From contig NZ_CP027858.1 in assembly GCF_005519465.1 (NCBI RefSeq), forward strand, positions 5,753,001 to 5,817,000: a stretch of DNA of 64,000 nucleotides, in the 5' to 3' direction. A model generated the notes under the pieces. It was given only the letters and a program-made list of their open reading frames with translations. It made no database searches and was not told where the DNA came from. Positions 1-8,700 of this stretch are shown piece by piece (the first letter of the stretch is position 1; each line of letters opens with the position of its first letter). Made by a program: the position numbers and the translations under genes. The stretch is from Streptomyces clavuligerus (GTDB lineage Bacteria; Actinomycetota; Actinomycetes; Streptomycetales; Streptomycetaceae).

Positions 1-104
1 AACCAGGAGGTCCGGAGCGGGGACAGTCCGGTGGCACCTCCCCTCTTGTCCGATATTCGGACGCCCCCCTTTGCGTGAACGGGCCATCTGCTTTACTTGC
101 CGCC

Positions 105-191
105 ATGACCACGACGAGCTGCCGCACCCTTGCGACCGAGGCGAACCTGACGCCCGGTGCTCGTTGTATGGGTCGAATGTGCGCCTCCTGA
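105..191 (+). CDS. possible Cys/Met-containing leader peptide upstream of metN
   Basis: A 28-residue open frame begins at the ATG at 105 and ends at TGA 189-191. It has Cys at residues 6, 21 and 26 and Met at 1, 22 and 25, so five of its six Cys/Met residues after the start lie in or near the C-terminal RCMGRMC stretch. There is no Shine-Dalgarno. A candidate promoter (TTGCGT at 71-76, 17-base spacer, TACTTG at 94-99) would start the RNA almost on this ATG, so a leaderless message is possible. Sulfur-amino-acid leader peptides are known in actinobacteria; linking this one to the methionine importer 211 bases downstream is inference. Confidence 0.35.
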   Translation: MTTTSCRTLATEANLTPGARCMGRMCAS

Positions 192-402
192 GGGCCCCTG
201 CCTGTGCCTCGCGCCCCGAAGTGAGACCCCGCAGCCGTCCGGTCGGATGACCGGTTTCCGCTGTGACGCGCATGTGCCGACCCCCGCCGGAGACCGTCCC
301 GGCGCCGGGCCTGCCGCGTTCCCACCACAGAACCCCTGACGACGAACGCCCCGTGCCCGGCGAGACGCCTGCCGCGCACTCGACAGTGACGGACATCATC
401 CA
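192..402 (+). promoter_or_regulatory. untranslated leader between the small ORF and metN
   Basis: This stretch separates the candidate leader peptide from metN. It holds a perfect 6-bp hairpin at 239-254 (CCGGTC/GACCGG with a GGAT loop) followed by TTTCC. I looked for the conserved cores of SAM-I and SAM-IV riboswitches and did not find them. Its length and the upstream ORF suggest a control region, but no mechanism can be read from it. Confidence 0.3.
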
Positions 403-1428
403 GTGATCACCACCACGGGCCTCACCAAGGTCTACCGCTCGCGAGGACGCGAGACCACCGCCCTGGACGGCGTCGACCTCCATGTCCGGCAGGGAGAGGT
501 GTTCGGTGTCATCGGTCAGAGCGGCGCCGGCAAGTCCTCCCTCATCCGCTGCGTCAACCTCCTGGAGCGCCCCACCTCCGGCACCGTGACCGTGGACGGC
601 CAGGAGCTGACCGCGCTCGCCGGACGCGGAGCGCGCGCCGGGAAGGAACTCCGCGCCGCCCGCAGCCGGATCGGCATGGTCTTCCAGCACTTCAACCTGT
701 TGTCCTCGCGCACCGTCCAGGACAACGTCGAACTTCCCCTGGAGATCCTGGGGCACTCCGGCGCCGACCGCTCCCGGCGGGCCCTGGAACTCCTCGACCT
801 GGTCGGCCTCGCCGACAAGGCCAAGTCCTACCCCGGCCAGCTCTCCGGCGGCCAGAAGCAGCGCGTCGGCATCGCCCGCGCCCTCGCGGGCGAGCCCAAG
901 GTGCTCCTCTCCGACGAGGCGACCAGCGCGCTCGACCCCGAGACCACCCGCTCCATCCTCCAGCTCCTGCGCGACCTCAATGAGCGGCTGGGCCTGACCG
1001 TCCTGCTCATCACGCACGAGATGGACGTCGTCAAGACCGTCTGCGACTCCGCCGCCCTGATGGAGCGCGGCCGGATCGTCGAGTCCGGCACCGTGAGCGA
1101 ACTGCTCGCCACCCCCGGCTCCGAACTGGCCGCCGCGCTCTTCCCGGTGAGCGGCGACGCCTCCGCGTCCGATCGCACGGTCGTGGACGTCACCTTCCAC
1201 GGGGACGCCGCCACCCAGCCGGTCATCTCGCAGCTCTCCCGTACGTACAACATCGACATCTCGATCCTGGGCGCGGCCATGGACACCGTCGGCGGCAAGC
1301 AGGTCGGCCGGATGCGGATCGAACTGCCCGGCCGGTTCGAGGAGAACGTCGTCCCCATCGGCTTCCTGCGGGAACGGGGTCTCCAGGTAGAGGTGGCCGC
1401 GACCACCGCCGAGGAAGGTGCCAAGTGA
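403..1428 (+). CDS. metN: methionine ABC transporter ATP-binding protein MetN
   Basis: ATPase of the MetNIQ importer that takes up methionine (and often other sulfur amino acids). 341 residues, normal for MetN. Visible features are Walker A GQSGAGKSS at residues 38-46, signature LSGGQKQR near 147, Walker B VLLSDEATSALDP near 168, and a C-terminal NIL domain from about 255 with the QPVISQLSRTYNIDISIL stretch, which in MetN proteins senses substrate. The start is the GTG at 403; no upstream start in frame fits better. The last four bases overlap the permease start (GTGA), so the two are translationally coupled. A domain order of ABC plus NIL makes this MetN rather than a generic polar amino acid ATPase. 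Confidence 0.93.
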   Translation: MITTTGLTKVYRSRGRETTALDGVDLHVRQGEVFGVIGQSGAGKSSLIRCVNLLERPTSGTVTVDGQELTALAGRGARAGKELRAARSRIGMVFQHFNLLSSRTVQDNVELPLEILGHSGADRSRRALELLDLVGLADKAKSYPGQLSGGQKQRVGIARALAGEPKVLLSDEATSALDPETTRSILQLLRDLNERLGLTVLLITHEMDVVKTVCDSAALMERGRIVESGTVSELLATPGSELAAALFPVSGDASASDRTVVDVTFHGDAATQPVISQLSRTYNIDISILGAAMDTVGGKQVGRMRIELPGRFEENVVPIGFLRERGLQVEVAATTAEEGAK

Positions 1429-2189
1429 CCTGGTCCGAGATGTGGCCGCTGCTGGAGCAGGCGTGTTGGGACACGCTCTACATGGTCGGCTGGTCCACCG
1501 CGATCGCCGTCGTCGCCGGGCTGCCGCTGGGCATCCTGCTGGTCCTCACCGACCGGGGCGGACTGCTGGGCAACGTCGTGGTGAACAAGGTGCTGGGCGA
1601 GATCGTCAACGTCACCCGGTCGATGCCGTTCATCATCCTCATGGTCGCCCTGTTCCCCTTCACCAAGGCCATCGCCGGCACCACCATCGGCCGTGAGGGC
1701 GCGATCGTGCCGCTCGCCATCGGCGCCATCCCGTTCTTCGCCCGGCTGGTCGAGACCTCCGTCCGCGAGGTCGACCACGGCCTGGTGGAGGCCGTGCAGT
1801 CGATGGGCGGCAGCACCTGGACCGTCGTCCGCAAGGTGCTCGTCCCCGAGTCGCTGCCCTCGCTGATCGCCGGGGCCACGACCACCGTCATCGCCCTGAT
1901 CGGCTACTCCGCGATGGCGGGCGCCGTCGGCGCGGGCGGACTCGGCGACATCGCCATCCGCTACGGCTATATGCGCTTCGAGACCGAGCTGATGTGGATC
2001 ACGGTGGCGATCCTCGCCGTCGTCATCTCCCTCATCCAGCTCGCCGGGGACCTCACGGCCCGGCGCCTGTACGGGCGGGGACGGGGCGGACCCGCCCCCA
2101 AGCTGCGGCTGCTGCGCAACGCCAAGCCCCTGCTGACCCCCGCCGAGGCCACCGCGGAACCCGCGGCGGAGCCCACCAGGATTTCCTGA
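1425..2189 (+). CDS. metI: methionine ABC transporter permease MetI
   Basis: Inner-membrane permease subunit of the MetNIQ importer, 254 residues. It starts at the GTG overlapping the metN stop. Several hydrophobic segments are visible, beginning with WSTAIAVVAGLPLGILLVL near residue 24. The cytoplasmic EAA-type loop that docks on the ATPase appears as VEAVQSMGGSTWTVVRKVL near residues 123-142. The tail is Ala/Pro/Glu-rich and cytoplasmic. Position between the ATPase and the binding lipoprotein fixes the assignment. Confidence 0.92.
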   Translation: MTWSEMWPLLEQACWDTLYMVGWSTAIAVVAGLPLGILLVLTDRGGLLGNVVVNKVLGEIVNVTRSMPFIILMVALFPFTKAIAGTTIGREGAIVPLAIGAIPFFARLVETSVREVDHGLVEAVQSMGGSTWTVVRKVLVPESLPSLIAGATTTVIALIGYSAMAGAVGAGGLGDIAIRYGYMRFETELMWITVAILAVVISLIQLAGDLTARRLYGRGRGGPAPKLRLLRNAKPLLTPAEATAEPAAEPTRIS

Positions 2190-2243
2190 CCCGGCCCCTC
2201 CGGGGCCGTACCACCCGCACCACCATGGAGAAAGGCACTTTTC

Positions 2244-3053
2244 GTGCGTAACACCACCAAGATCACCGCTGCTGTCCTCGCCGCCGGGGCCCTCACCCTC
2301 GGACTCACCGGCTGCTCGTCCGCGGACGACGAGAACCTCGTCGTCGCCGCCACCTCCGTCCCCCACGCCGAGATCCTCGGCTTCGTCAAGGACGAGCTGG
2401 CCGCGAAGGAAGACCTCAAGCTGGAGGTCAAGGAGTTCACGGACTACACCACCATCAACACGGCCACCCAGGACGGCCAGGTCGACGCCAACTTCTTCCA
2501 GCACAAGCCCTACCTGGACGACTTCAACAAGAAGAACAAGACGACGATCGTCCCCCTCGTCACCGTCCACCTGGAGCCGCTGGGCCTCTTCTCGAAGAAG
2601 GCCGACAGCATCGCCGACCTCAAGGACGGCGCCACCGTCGCCGTCCCCAACGACACCACCAACGAGGCGCGCGCCCTGCGGCTCCTGGAGCAGAACGGGC
2701 TCATCAAGCTGAAGCCCGGCACCGGTGCCGAGGCGACCCCCAAGGACATCGCCGAGAACCCGAAGAACCTGAAGATCAAGGAAGTCGAGGCCGCCCAGAC
2801 CCCGCGCGTCCTCGGCGAGGTCGACGCCGCCGTCATCAACGGCAACTACGCCGTCGAGGCCAAGCTGAGCCCCAAGAAGGATTCCATCGCCCTGGAGTCC
2901 GCCGAGAACAACCCCTACGGCAACTTCCTCGCCGTCAAGAAGGGCGACGAGAACGACGAGCAGGTCAAGAAGCTCGCCAAGCTGCTCTCCTCGCCCGAGG
3001 TGAAGAAGTTCATCGAGGACACGTACGACGGCTCCGTCATCCCGGCGGTCTGA
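2244..3053 (+). CDS. metQ: methionine-binding lipoprotein MetQ
   Basis: Extracytoplasmic substrate-binding lipoprotein of the importer, 269 residues. The N-terminus is a type II signal peptide with lipobox LTGC and acceptor Cys24. The body matches the NlpA/MetQ family: VVAATSVPHAEIL, then DVDANFFQHKPYLD-like QVDANFFQHKPYLDDF and GATVAVPNDTTNEARALRLL. The start is the GTG at 2244, chosen for GGAGAAAG at 2227-2234 and because the signal peptide begins there. It sits 54 bases after metI, with a strong hairpin after its stop, so metNIQ is one transcription unit. Confidence 0.94.
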   Translation: MRNTTKITAAVLAAGALTLGLTGCSSADDENLVVAATSVPHAEILGFVKDELAAKEDLKLEVKEFTDYTTINTATQDGQVDANFFQHKPYLDDFNKKNKTTIVPLVTVHLEPLGLFSKKADSIADLKDGATVAVPNDTTNEARALRLLEQNGLIKLKPGTGAEATPKDIAENPKNLKIKEVEAAQTPRVLGEVDAAVINGNYAVEAKLSPKKDSIALESAENNPYGNFLAVKKGDENDEQVKKLAKLLSSPEVKKFIEDTYDGSVIPAV

Positions 3054-3112
3054 ACCCCGCCCGGCGGCCCCACCCGGGCCCGGACCGGGTGAGCCCGGTC
3101 ACCGGGACGGTG

Positions 3113-3142
3113 CCCCGCACCCCCTTCGAGGGGCGTGCGGGG
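3113..3142 (+). terminator. hairpin ending metNIQ
   Basis: CCCCGCAC and CCCC pair with GGGG and GTGCGGGG around a TTCGA loop, with a single bulged C. The hairpin lies 60 bases after the metQ stop and before the next gene. There is no U tract, as is common for terminators in this G+C range. Confidence 0.65.
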
Positions 3143-3274
3143 CCCGCCGCTTTCCGCCCGGCACACAAGTGCGGGACCCTGTGGTGCAGTTCGAGCAGCC
3201 CATGCTGCATGCTGGGCTTTTCGGCAGGCCCACGGTTCTACGGGCACGGCAGGCCCCTGGCTACGGAGCGGCGC

Positions 3275-3910
3275 ATGACTCTCACCTTCCCGGACGTGTC
3301 CATCAGCACGGAGCGGTTGGTGCTGCGCCCCTTCGAGGAGGCCGACATCCCGGCCTACACCGAGATGATGAACGACGAGCAGATCACCGCCTGGACCACG
3401 GCGCCCCACCCCTACACCACCGCCGACGCCGAACGGTGGGTCCGGGGGGCCGCCCCCGCCCGGCGTTCCGGCGGCCGGGGCATCGCGCTCGCCGTCACCG
3501 AGTTCCTCACCCAGCGGCTCGTCGGCGCCGTCCAGCTCCGTGACACCGACTGGCGCACCCGCGCCACCGAGGCCGCCTATGTCACCGCCCCCTGGGCGCG
3601 CGGCGAGGGCTACGCCACCGAGGCCCTGCTCGCCACCGCGAAATGGCTCTTCCGCGACCAGGGCTTCGAACGCCTGGAACTGCGCACCCCCGCCGACAAC
3701 ACCGCGGGCCAGCAGGTCGCCCAGAAGACCGGGGCGATCAGCGAGGGCGTCCTGCGCAACGCCTGGATAGCCCGGACCAGGACCGAGGACGGCGGCTGGA
3801 CGGCCATCCGCACCGATCTGATCGTGTGGAGCCTGCTCCCCGAGGATCTGGAGGGCGGCGCCGAGGACCTGGCGGACTTCGGCTACGCCTCCTTCACCGA
3901 GCTGAGCTGA
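3275..3910 (+). CDS. GNAT acetyltransferase (RimJ/RimL type)
   Basis: Predicted N-acetyltransferase of 211 residues using acetyl-CoA. It opens with TERLVLRPFEEADIPAY, typical of RimJ/RimL-like members, and carries the acyl-CoA loop as APWARGEGYATEALLATAKW, followed by RLELRTPADNTAGQQVAQKTG. The start is the ATG at 3275, supported by GGAG at 3265-3268; the frame stays open upstream but without homology-like sequence. Substrate cannot be inferred. The last codons and stop fall inside a degenerate pentanucleotide repeat, so the extreme C-terminus may vary between strains. Confidence 0.82.
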   Translation: MTLTFPDVSISTERLVLRPFEEADIPAYTEMMNDEQITAWTTAPHPYTTADAERWVRGAAPARRSGGRGIALAVTEFLTQRLVGAVQLRDTDWRTRATEAAYVTAPWARGEGYATEALLATAKWLFRDQGFERLELRTPADNTAGQQVAQKTGAISEGVLRNAWIARTRTEDGGWTAIRTDLIVWSLLPEDLEGGAEDLADFGYASFTELS

Positions 3911-3970
3911 GCCGAGCCGAGCTGAACGAAGCGGAACGGAACCGGGCAGGGCGGGCCAGGGCGGGGCGGG
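3901..3970. repeat. degenerate pentanucleotide tandem repeat across a stop codon
   Basis: Fourteen consecutive 5-base units run from GCTGA GCTGA GCCGA GCCGA GCTGA through ACGAA GCGGA ACGGA to GCGGG GCGGG. Nearly all fit NCNGR. The array starts in the last codons of the acetyltransferase gene and continues past its TGA. A 32-base pure pyrimidine run follows at 4015-4046. Confidence 0.7.
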
Positions 3971-4147
3971 TGAGCACGGTCCGCTGCCGCCGGGGCCGGG
4001 CCGTGTCGTCGCTGCCCCCCTTCCCCTTCCCTTCTCTTCCCTTCCCACCGAAACGGTCCCCAGGGCCCCCGCGCCAGGTAGTCTCACCCTGCCCGCCCGC
4101 CATATGGGCACGTACCGCCTGAACCGACCCCAGGGAGACATACGACG

Positions 4148-5368
4148 ATGGCCGACCGCGTCACGGTGATCGGCTGGGACGGCTCACCCCTCACCGCCGC
4201 GGCCACGTCCGCCCTCGGCGCCGCGACCCTCGTCGCCGGAGCCGCCCACCACCTCGACCTCCCCGAGATCCCCCCGCACGCCGAACGCGTCCGCCTCGGC
4301 AGCCTCGACCTCGCCGCCCGCCGCATCGCCGCGCACCGCGGCACCGCCGTGGTCCTCGCCGACGGCGACCCCGGCTTCTTCGGCGTCGTCCGCACCCTGC
4401 GCGCGCCCGAACACGGCCTGGAGGTCGAGGTCGTCCCCGCCGTCTCCAACGTGGCCGCCGCCTTCGCCCGCGCCGGGATGCCCTGGGACGACGCCCAGAT
4501 CGTCGTCGCCCACCCGCGAACGCTGCGCCGCGCCGTGAACGTCTGCCGCGCCCACCCCAAGGTCGCCGTCCTCACCTCCCCCGGCGCGGGCCCCGCCGAA
4601 CTCGCCCTGCTGCTCGAAGGGGTCCACCGCACCTTCGTCATCTGCGAGGAACTCGGCACCGCGCGCGAACAGGTCACCGTCCTCACCTCCGACAAGGCCG
4701 CCGACCACCTCTGGCGCGACCCCAATGTGGTGATCGTGATCGGCGGGGCCGCCGCCCCGGACGGCGGACGCGGCACCTGGATCGCGGGCCGCGACCCCGG
4801 CGGCACCGGCGGCCGGGGCTGGGCACAGCCCCTGCCCGCCGACCCCGCCGCACCCGCCTCCGCGGGGGACGCGGAGCAGTTGCGCGCCCTCCAACTGGCC
4901 CGGACCGGACCGCGTACCGGCGACCTCGTCTGGGACATCGGCTCCGGCTCCGGGGCCTTCGCCACCGACGCCGCCCGCTTCGGCGCGGCCGTCATCGCCA
5001 TCGACACCGACCGGGCCGCCTGCGCCCGCACCGACGCCGCGGCGCGCCGCGCCGGAGTCCATGTCCAGGTGGTGCACGGGCACGCGCCCCAGGTACTGGA
5101 ACGGCTGCCCGAACCCGACGTCGTCCGGATCGGCTCCGGCGGCGCCCCCGTCGTCACCGCCTGTACCGACCGCAGACCCCAGCGGATCGTCGCCCACGCC
5201 TCCACCCGGGACGAGGCCGAGGCCATCGGCGCCGCCCTGACGGCGGGCGGCTACACCGTCACCTGCGCCCTGCTCCAGTCCGTCGAACTCGACCCGGTGG
5301 GCTGGGCGGAACGCGAGCGCTCCGTGGTTTTCCTGCTCTCCGGGACCCGGGCCGATCACGTCCCGTGA
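4148..5368 (+). CDS. cobL: precorrin-6Y C5,15-methyltransferase, CbiE-CbiT fusion (CobL)
   Basis: Corrin-ring enzyme that methylates C5 and C15 and decarboxylates the C12 acetate of precorrin-6B/6Y. 406 residues, the usual length of the fused form. Residues about 5-205 are a CbiE tetrapyrrole-methylase domain (DGDPGFFGVVRTLR near 75; VVPAVSNVAAAFARAGMPWD near 97). Residues about 240-406 are a CbiT Rossmann methyltransferase, with the SAM motif VWDIGSGSGAFATDAA near 258-273. A TAGTCT -10-like box lies at 4079-4084 and GGGAGA precedes the ATG. It is followed by a BluB-CobT fusion and a siroheme synthase, which supports a cobalamin role. Confidence 0.9.
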   Translation: MADRVTVIGWDGSPLTAAATSALGAATLVAGAAHHLDLPEIPPHAERVRLGSLDLAARRIAAHRGTAVVLADGDPGFFGVVRTLRAPEHGLEVEVVPAVSNVAAAFARAGMPWDDAQIVVAHPRTLRRAVNVCRAHPKVAVLTSPGAGPAELALLLEGVHRTFVICEELGTAREQVTVLTSDKAADHLWRDPNVVIVIGGAAAPDGGRGTWIAGRDPGGTGGRGWAQPLPADPAAPASAGDAEQLRALQLARTGPRTGDLVWDIGSGSGAFATDAARFGAAVIAIDTDRAACARTDAAARRAGVHVQVVHGHAPQVLERLPEPDVVRIGSGGAPVVTACTDRRPQRIVAHASTRDEAEAIGAALTAGGYTVTCALLQSVELDPVGWAERERSVVFLLSGTRADHVP

Positions 5369-5714
5369 TCCCGAATGTCCGTGGTGCGGGGTAGGCTGGC
5401 CGATCGTTGTACCGCACCCCCGCCGTACGTCGTCCACGGTCGCCGACGGTCCGGGGGAGCCGGAAAAGCAGTGCCGACACCGCGCCGGTCTGTGGTACTT
5501 CGGAGCCGGGGGAGGCGCGACGTGGCGCACCCCACAGCGGACCGTGGCGGATCTCCCCGCCACGGCGGCGAACGGCCGCGAGAATGCTGGGAGTCCGCGG
5601 ACGATCGTGCCGCGTGGCGTGCCCGCTCGTTCTCATCGACGGGCGTCCGGTGCGCCGCGGCCGGCCGACCGGACGACGGGCGAAGGATTCACAACCGATG
5701 GGCGAGGGGTACGC
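5369..5714 (+). promoter_or_regulatory. 346-base gap before the BluB-CobT gene
   Basis: The frame of the downstream gene is open from 5544, but the encoded stretch is Arg-rich and the well-placed GAGGGG before the ATG at 5715 marks that as the start. TAGGCT occurs at 5393-5398. I searched for the B12 box and the conserved core of a cobalamin riboswitch and saw neither. No other feature is evident. Confidence 0.3.
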
Positions 5715-8700
5715 ATGACCGACACCGGCCAGGTCCCGGGCGAGGGACAGCCGGAGAACGCAGGCGTGGTGGGGCAGCAGCCGGGGGTTCCCGGCGGTGA
5801 CGCCTACACCTTCCTGGAACCCTCCGGCCACCTTCCCGACGAGGACGATCTGCTGCTGATGCCGGGCGCGCAGGGGGCCTGGATCGACCCCCAGGCGGTG
5901 CAGTCGCTCCAGCACGGCCCGCAGAGCGGACAGGTGCGGCTCCCGGTGGACCGGACCGGGCAGGTGCCCGTCGGCGCGCATCCGCAGATCCCCGAGCAGT
6001 ACGTGCCCGTCCCGGCGGCGCAGCCGATGCCCGGACAGCAGCAGGTTCCGGTCGCCCCGGACCTGGTGCCCGCCCCGGAGCTGGCCGCGCCGACCGATCT
6101 GGGCGCCCCCGACGCCGCCGTGCCGCCGCAGCCCGTGATCCCGGCGCAGGCCACGGCCCCGCCGCAGCCCGCCGGTGCTCCGGCGGCCCCCGCCGCGCCG
6201 CCCGTCGGCACGACGGCCCCGGTGCCGCCGGCCGCGCGGCGCCCCCTGCACATGGGCCCGCCGCTGCCGGACACCACCGGCGGTGTCGTGCGCTCGCTCG
6301 CCGACCGGGGGCCCGCCGGGGTCGCCCCGCACCCGCTGACCGTGCAGAACACCGCTGTCGCTGCGCCACCCGCCGTCGAGCACGTCGAGCACGTCGATCA
6401 CGCTGGGTCCATCGAGCCCATTGAGTACGCAGGCGTCCCGCAGGGGGAGCCCGTGGTGCTGCCGGGGCCCCAGCTCGGGGAGATTCCGCCGCAGCCCGGC
6501 GCTCCCTGGGGTCCGCAGGCCCCGCAGCAGGCCGTTCCCGTGCCCGAGCCCGCGCCGGAGCCGGTGCCGCCCGTTCCGGCGGAGGCGGTCGCCGCCGAGC
6601 CGGTGCCGTCCGCGCCCGCCGCCCCGGTTGCCCCGGTCGCCCCGGTCGAGGAGCCCGCCGATCCCGCTGGCGTTCCGGCGGTCGAGGAGGCGGCCCCGGA
6701 GGCCGTCGCGCCCGAGGCCGTGATGGCCGAGCCCGCCGCGACGGGGACCGCCGCGCCCGAGGCCGTCCTCGTGGAGGCGCAGCCGGTGGCGCCGGAGGAG
6801 TCGGCTCCCGAGGCCGCCGCCGAGCAGCAGCCGGTCCCGGCCGAACAGCCGGAACCGGCCCAGCCGGTGGCGCAGCCGGAGCGGACCGGGCCGGTGGTAC
6901 CGGAGGAGGCCCCGGAGGCTGTGGCGCCCGAGGCGGTGGCCCCGGAAGAGGCCGCCCCCGAGGCAGCGCCCGGACCCGCGCCGGAGGCCGTGTCCGAGGT
7001 GCCCGACCCGCCCGTGACGGTGGAGGCCGTGGAGGCCGAGCCGGAGCCGGTGCCCGTTCCCGTGGCCGCGCCCGAGCCGGTGTTTGAGCAGGCGCCTGAG
7101 CCTGAGCCGCAGGCCGAGGCCGTTGTCGTTGTCGTCGCCGCCGAGCTGCCCGAGGCCGCCGAGGCGGCCGAGCCGGGGGAACCGGTGGAGGGACCGGAGG
7201 CCGCCGTCGAGGTGGCCGAGCCCGCCCTCGTTCCCGTGGCCGAGCCCGAGGCCGAGCCGGTACCTGTCGTGGCGGTTGAGCAGCCGGTGGCGGTGGAGGC
7301 CGCGCCCGCCGCGGTCGTCGCCGAGGCGGACGTCTCCGTTCCGCAGCCCCCCGCCGAGCCCGCGGAGCAGCCGGTGCCGGAGGCGGAAGCCGAGGTCGTC
7401 GCCGAGGTCGTGTCCGAGCCCGAGTCCGTCGTCCCCGAGCAGGCACCCGAGCAGGCGCCGGCCCCTGAGCCCGAGCCGGGGGCTATGCCGGAGCCGGGGC
7501 CCGTGTCCGAGCCCGAGGAGATCCCCGCCCCGGCCCGGAGCGCCCCCGCGCCCGGATACGACGACGCCGAGCGCGAGGCCGTGCTCCGCGTCATGCGGGA
7601 ACGGCGGGACATCCGCAACGGCTTCCGCGGCGACCCCATCCCGCACGAGGTGCTGCTGCGGGTCCTGGAGGCCGCGCACACCGCGCCGAGCGTGGGCCAC
7701 TCCCAGCCCTGGGACTTCGTCGTCATCCGCTCCGCCGAGACCCGCAGCACGATGCACGAACTCGCCCAGCGCCAGCGGGACGCGTACGCGAAGACGCTGC
7801 CGAAGGGCCGGGCGAAGCAGTTCAAGGAACTGAAGATCGAGGCGATCCTCGAAACGCCCGTCAACATCGTCGTCACCGCCGACCCGACCCGCGGCGGCAG
7901 GCACACCCTGGGCCGTCACACCCAGCCGCAGATGGCCCCGTACTCCTCGGCCCTGGCCGTCGAGAACCTGTGGCTCGCCGCGCGCGCCGAGGGCCTGGGC
8001 GTGGGCTGGGTCAGCTTCTTCGACGAGCGCGAGATGGTCCGGGCGCTGGGACTGCCCGAGCACCTGGAGGTCGTGGCGTATCTGTGCGTCGGATACGTCG
8101 ACGAGTTCCCCGAGGAGCCCGAGCTGACGCAGGCCGGGTGGTCCAAGCGCCGCCCGCTGTCCTGGGTCGTCCACGAGGAGACGTACGGCCGCCGCGCCCT
8201 GCCCGGCGAGGAGCCGCACGACCTGCTCCAGGAGACCGTCGCCAATATCCGTCCACTGGACGCGAAGGCGCTCGGTGAGGCGTGGGAGCGGCAGAAGCGG
8301 ATGACCAAGCCCGCCGGGGCGCTGGGCATGCTGGAGATCATCTCCGCGCAGCTCAGCGGCCTGTCCCGGGTCTGCCCGCCGCCGATCCCGGAGCCCGCCG
8401 CCGTCGCGGTCTTCGCCGGTGACCACGGGGTGCACGCCCAGGGCGTCACCGCCTGGCCCCAGGAGGTGACCGGCCAGATGGTCGCGAACTTCCTCGGCGG
8501 GGGAGCGGTCTGCAACGCCTTCGCCCACCAGGTCGGCGCGGAGGTCTGCGTCATCGATGTCGGCGTCGCCTCCGAGCTGCCCGCGACGCCGGGGCTGCTG
8601 CCGCGCAAGGTCCGCCCCGGAACCGCGGACTTCACGACGGGCCCCGCGATGACCCGCGAGGAGACCCTGGCGGCGATCGATGTCGGCATCGAGACCGCGC

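Noticed and set aside
1..402. SAM riboswitch before metN
   Set aside because: Neither the SAM-I core nor the SAM-IV core is present by eye; a covariance-model search would be decisive.
5369..5714. Cobalamin riboswitch before the BluB-CobT gene
   Set aside because: No B12 box or matching core was found, despite the expected regulation.
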